Assembly (NCBI GenBank): GCA_020723785.1
Contig: DYIH01000019.1
Span: 1-15,186, forward strand
Length of the DNA: 15,186 nt
Direction: 5' to 3'
Source of the DNA: Thermaerobacter marianensis
Lineage (GTDB): Bacteria > Bacillota > Sulfobacillia > DYIH01
The translations under genes were made by a program, and so were the position numbers. The first letter of the stretch is position 1. Each line of letters opens with the position of its first letter. Below the pieces are notes generated by a model. The model was not told the origin of the DNA and ran no database searches. It worked only from the letters and a program-made list of their open reading frames with translations. Below are positions 12,903-15,186 of this stretch, piece after piece.

Positions 12903-13781
12903 TCAAGCCCGGTTGGCGCTGCCCCAGACGGCCACCTTCTCCTCGACGATCCGGCGGACGGCGTCCCGGACGCCCGACAACACCCGTGTGATGCCGGTGA
13001 CGGCCGGGTCGGCGGCGATGACGTCCTTGATCGCCCGTGTTGCGGCGTGGGACAGCTCCGTGTAGAAGTTGATCTTGCTGATGCCGGCGGCGATCAGGCG
13101 GCGGAACTCCTCGTCCGTCAGTCCCGAACCGCCGTGGAGCACCAGGGGCACGGGCACCCGATCCCGGATGCGCTCCCGCCGCGGTATGTCGAGCCGGGGC
13201 CGTCCCCGGTACAGGCCGTGGACGGTGCCGATGGAAACGGCCAGGAAGTCGCACCCGGTCTTCTCCACGAAATCGGCCGCCTGGTCCGGGTCGGTGTAAA
13301 AGAGGGGAACGTCCTCCAGGTCTGCTCCGGCGGCATCTCGCCCTTCGACGTAGAACTCCCGTCCGGCCACGTGGCCCAGTTCGGCCTCTACGGCGGCGCC
13401 GGCGGCGCGGGCCAGGCGCACCGCCTCGCGGGTCAGCCTGACGTTCTCCTCGTACGGGAGGGCGGAGCCGTCGATCATCACGCTGGTGAAGCCGGCCGCC
13501 AGGGCTCGTTCGACCGTCTCCAGCCGCTCGCCGTGGTCCAGGTGCACCGACACCGGGACGGAGGCCCGTTCAGCCGCCTTGATGAGGGCCGGGGCGAACA
13601 GATCCAGGTCCGCGTGGTCCAGGTGCATCTCGGCCAGGCTGAGGATGACCGGCGCCCGGCGGGCCGCCGCCCCGGCCAGGACGCCATCCAGGAACTCCAG
13701 GTTGATCAGGTCGAAGGCCCCGACGGCGTACCCTTCGGACCGAGCCTTCCACAGCATCTCGACCCCGTTGACCAGGCTCAT
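12903..13781 (-). CDS. Class II fructose-bisphosphate (ketose-bisphosphate) aldolase
   Basis: Zinc-dependent aldolase that joins or splits dihydroxyacetone phosphate and an aldose phosphate. In the CBB cycle such an enzyme (CbbA) makes fructose- and sedoheptulose-bisphosphates. The 292-residue protein shows catalytic Asp and zinc His in HLDHG (80-84), VMIDGSALPYEENV (101-114), EAELGHVAG (132-140), the second zinc His in GTVHGLY (185-191), the third in VLHGGSGL (214-221) and KINFYTEL (236-243). The last motif reads NFYT rather than the NVNT common in glycolytic FbaA, as in KbaY/GatY-like or other ketose-bisphosphate aldolases, so fructose specificity is not certain. ATG 13781 follows GGAGG by 7 nt. 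It lies 11 nt after the Dabb gene in a minus-strand operon. Confidence 0.92.
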   Translation of the reverse strand: MSLVNGVEMLWKARSEGYAVGAFDLINLEFLDGVLAGAAARRAPVILSLAEMHLDHADLDLFAPALIKAAERASVPVSVHLDHGERLETVERALAAGFTSVMIDGSALPYEENVRLTREAVRLARAAGAAVEAELGHVAGREFYVEGRDAAGADLEDVPLFYTDPDQAADFVEKTGCDFLAVSIGTVHGLYRGRPRLDIPRRERIRDRVPVPLVLHGGSGLTDEEFRRLIAAGISKINFYTELSHAATRAIKDVIAADPAVTGITRVLSGVRDAVRRIVEEKVAVWGSANRA

Positions 13782-13792
13782 GGGCGGCCTCC

Positions 13793-14089
13793 TCAGAGCA
13801 CCATCCGGTAGTCGGTGGTGATGCGTTCCACAGCCATGGGCCGGAAGACCTGGTTGGCGAACTGCACGTGGATCGGATGGTCCCGGTAGAGGTCGATGAC
13901 GTCCTCGCCGGAGAATTCGACGATCAGGAGGTAGCGGTACCTTGCTTGGTCGCCGGCGGCGACGCCGAAGGCGACGTCCCGGACGCCGGGGATGCGGGTA
14001 AGGGTCTCCCGGGCCTGGCGGGCCATGGCCAGGCAGGCCTCTTCCGTAACGCCCGGCGCCGTGTTGAAGACGATCAGGTGCTTGACCAT
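13793..14089 (-). CDS. Dabb-domain (stress-responsive alpha/beta barrel) protein
   Basis: A 98-residue single-domain protein of the Dabb family, a dimeric ferredoxin-like alpha/beta barrel fold. The pattern is clear: MVKHLIVFNTAPGVTEE at the N-terminus, then GVRDVAFGVAAGDQARYRY, LLIVEFSGEDVIDLYRDHPIH and a final YRMVL. Members act as stress proteins or, rarely, as small enzymes; no specific role can be deduced. ATG 14089 has a purine-rich GGAGAG a few bases upstream. It is the first of four minus-strand genes (aldolase, YjbQ, HAD-BioD follow). Confidence 0.88.
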   Translation of the reverse strand: MVKHLIVFNTAPGVTEEACLAMARQARETLTRIPGVRDVAFGVAAGDQARYRYLLIVEFSGEDVIDLYRDHPIHVQFANQVFRPMAVERITTDYRMVL

Positions 14090-14410
14090 TGCTCTCCGCT
14101 TCCCCTTTGCCTTAAGTCCTTTCTGTATTTCAAACTAATCCAGGACGAATTGAAAGTAAAATATATGTTTATCAACGTATCTATAACCACAAGATTATAG
14201 CCCTGACTCTAAGTTGGATTCTTGCAGGATTCCGAATCGAGATGGGGTAGTATGGATAGCACGGGAACCACGATACATTGTACGTTTCGCCCGAAGACCT
14301 GAACAGGGATCCCCCTGCCCGATACGTCCGGACCACCGATAACCAGGCCCGGCCGACGATTTCCCCGGGATGCATGCTGAAGGGGTCGCGAAGTCGGATG
14401 TGATGGCGGC
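14090..14410. other. Noncoding region between divergent operons
   Basis: This 321-bp gap separates the Dabb-aldolase operon (leftward) and the MFS gene (rightward). An AT-rich part (about 14120-14200) carries TATAAT on the minus strand (14194-14199), a possible -10 for the leftward operon, with no good -35. A short dyad CAGGG-ATCC-CCCTG is present near 14300-14315. Short minus-strand frames exist but look random. No riboswitch or tRNA is recognised. Confidence 0.4.
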
Positions 14411-15186
14411 ATGCGCAACATACTGTTGCTGAGCCTGACCAGCCTGCTCACCGACGTGAGCAGCGAAATGATCTACCCCCTATTGCCCCTTTTCCTGACG
14501 GCCACCCTCGGGGCCACCCCCGCCGCGGTCGGCCTCATCGAGGGGATCGCCGAAAGCCTGGCCAGCCTTCTCAAGGCTTTTTCCGGCTACGCCTCGGATC
14601 GGATCGGGCGGCGTAAGCCCCTGGCCATCGGGGGGTACGCTTTTTCCGCCCTCAGCAAGGCCTGCTTCGTGCTGGCGACATCCTGGGGCTGGGTGCTGGT
14701 GGGCCGCGTCCTGGACCGGTTCGGCAAGGGGATCCGGACGGCGCCGCGGGACGCCCTGCTGGCCGACGCGGCGCCGGCAGGGCTGCGGGGGCGGGTCTTC
14801 GGGCTGCACCGGGCGTTCGACACGGCGGGGGCGTTCCTGGGCGTGGCCCTGGCCTACCTGCTCCTGCAGCGCCACGGGGTGGACTACACCCGGGTATTCC
14901 TGTGGTCACTGGTCCCGGCCGCGATCGGGGTGGCCGTGCTGGCGGCCGTGCGGGAGGCGCCGGGCGCCCGGCGGTGGGGGCGTCCGCTGTCGGCCGGCGC
15001 GGCCGGGGGTGCGCCGGCGGCGGGGGCGGCGGGGGCGGCGGGGGCGGATCTCCTCGCCGGCTGGCGCCGGCTGGACCCGCGGCTGCGGGCCTTCCTCTGG
15101 GTCACGCTCCTCTTCACCCTGGGCAACTCCTCCAACCAGTTCCTCCTGCTGCGGGCGGGGTCCCTGGGTTTCGCCCCCGACGGCAT
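14411..15186 (+). CDS. Major facilitator superfamily transporter, N-terminal part
   Basis: The frame opens at ATG 14411 (an in-frame stop at 14378 limits extension) and runs off the right edge after 258 codons. The start MRNILLLSLTSLLTDVSSEM and IYPLLPLFLT, the loop GYASDRIGRRKPL (59-71, MFS motif-A like) and DRFGKGIRTAPRDALLADA (102-120), then RGRVFGLHRAFDTAGAFLG, mark a well-known bacterial MFS subgroup of unassigned substrate. About six transmembrane segments are in view, followed by a cytoplasmic loop containing an AGA repeat (15019-15045). The ribosome binding site is weak. The substrate cannot be told. Confidence 0.88.
   Translation, partial: MRNILLLSLTSLLTDVSSEMIYPLLPLFLTATLGATPAAVGLIEGIAESLASLLKAFSGYASDRIGRRKPLAIGGYAFSALSKACFVLATSWGWVLVGRVLDRFGKGIRTAPRDALLADAAPAGLRGRVFGLHRAFDTAGAFLGVALAYLLLQRHGVDYTRVFLWSLVPAAIGVAVLAAVREAPGARRWGRPLSAGAAGGAPAAGAAGAAGADLLAGWRRLDPRLRAFLWVTLLFTLGNSSNQFLLLRAGSLGFAPDG
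15019..15045 (+). repeat. Three 9-bp tandem repeats in the MFS gene
   Basis: GGCGGGGGC occurs three times in a row and encodes Ala-Gly-Ala triplets in the central cytoplasmic loop of the transporter. Such short GC-rich repeats can vary in copy number without shifting the frame. Confidence 0.7.

Noticed and set aside
12882..13811. Plus-strand open frame opposite the aldolase
   Set aside because: No recognisable domain; the minus strand has complete class II aldolase motifs.
14181..14451. Two short minus-strand frames in the gap before the MFS gene
   Set aside because: No similarity to any family I recognise, poor starts, and one overlaps the MFS start.
1..15186. CRISPR array, tRNA or rRNA gene, carboxysome shell genes, phosphoribulokinase
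   Set aside because: Looked for on both strands; no regularly spaced repeats, cloverleaf sequences or corresponding protein motifs were found.

Overview
The window looks like chromosomal DNA of a GC-rich, non-phototrophic bacterium that fixes CO2 through the Calvin-Benson-Bassham (CBB) cycle. I infer a Bacillota-type autotroph from strong GGAGG ribosome binding sites, several likely TTG starts preceded by GGAGG (sbtA, the winged-helix regulator, the HAD-BioD fusion), a B12-dependent NrdJ with a C-terminal zinc ribbon, and no photosynthesis genes. Genus cannot be told from the window alone.

Layout. 1-905: 3' end of nrdJ, followed by an intrinsic terminator. 996-2946: promoter region, cbbL and cbbS (Form I RuBisCO), closed by a GC-rich stem-loop. 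2937-3354: a scar made of two gene remnants, 111 bp of a raf1 copy joined to the C-terminal part of a TagA/WecG-type glycosyltransferase. 3417-4216: a winged-helix regulator on the minus strand and an internally deleted insertion sequence with perfect inverted repeats and a 6-bp target duplication. 4217-5586: sbtA-sbtB, a bicarbonate transporter and its PII-like regulator. 5610-5740: a 131-bp inverted-repeat element. 5942-8967: raf1-cbbX-cbbR (assembly chaperone, activase, regulator). 9057-10768: purE-purK. 10781-14089, minus strand: Dabb protein, class II aldolase, YjbQ, HAD-BioD fusion. 14411-end: start of an MFS transporter.

How it fits together. SbtA would import HCO3-, SbtB would gate it, CbbL/CbbS would fix the derived CO2, Raf1 would help assemble the holoenzyme, CbbX would remodel inhibited active sites, and CbbR would control transcription. 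A 24-bp sequence occurs twice with 22 matches, once upstream of cbbL and once at the end of sbtB ahead of raf1-cbbX-cbbR; it is the best candidate for a shared operator. The aldolase on the minus strand could serve the same cycle. No phosphoribulokinase, carbonic anhydrase or carboxysome shell gene is present here.

The most notable points are: a Raf1-like protein encoded beside CbbX; a RuBisCO whose large subunit mixes red-type and green-type signatures and whose small subunit lacks the red-type C-terminal hairpin; a second, broken raf1 copy directly after cbbS that records a rearrangement of the locus; two small mobile-element relics flanking sbtAB; and a HAD phosphatase-BioD fusion.
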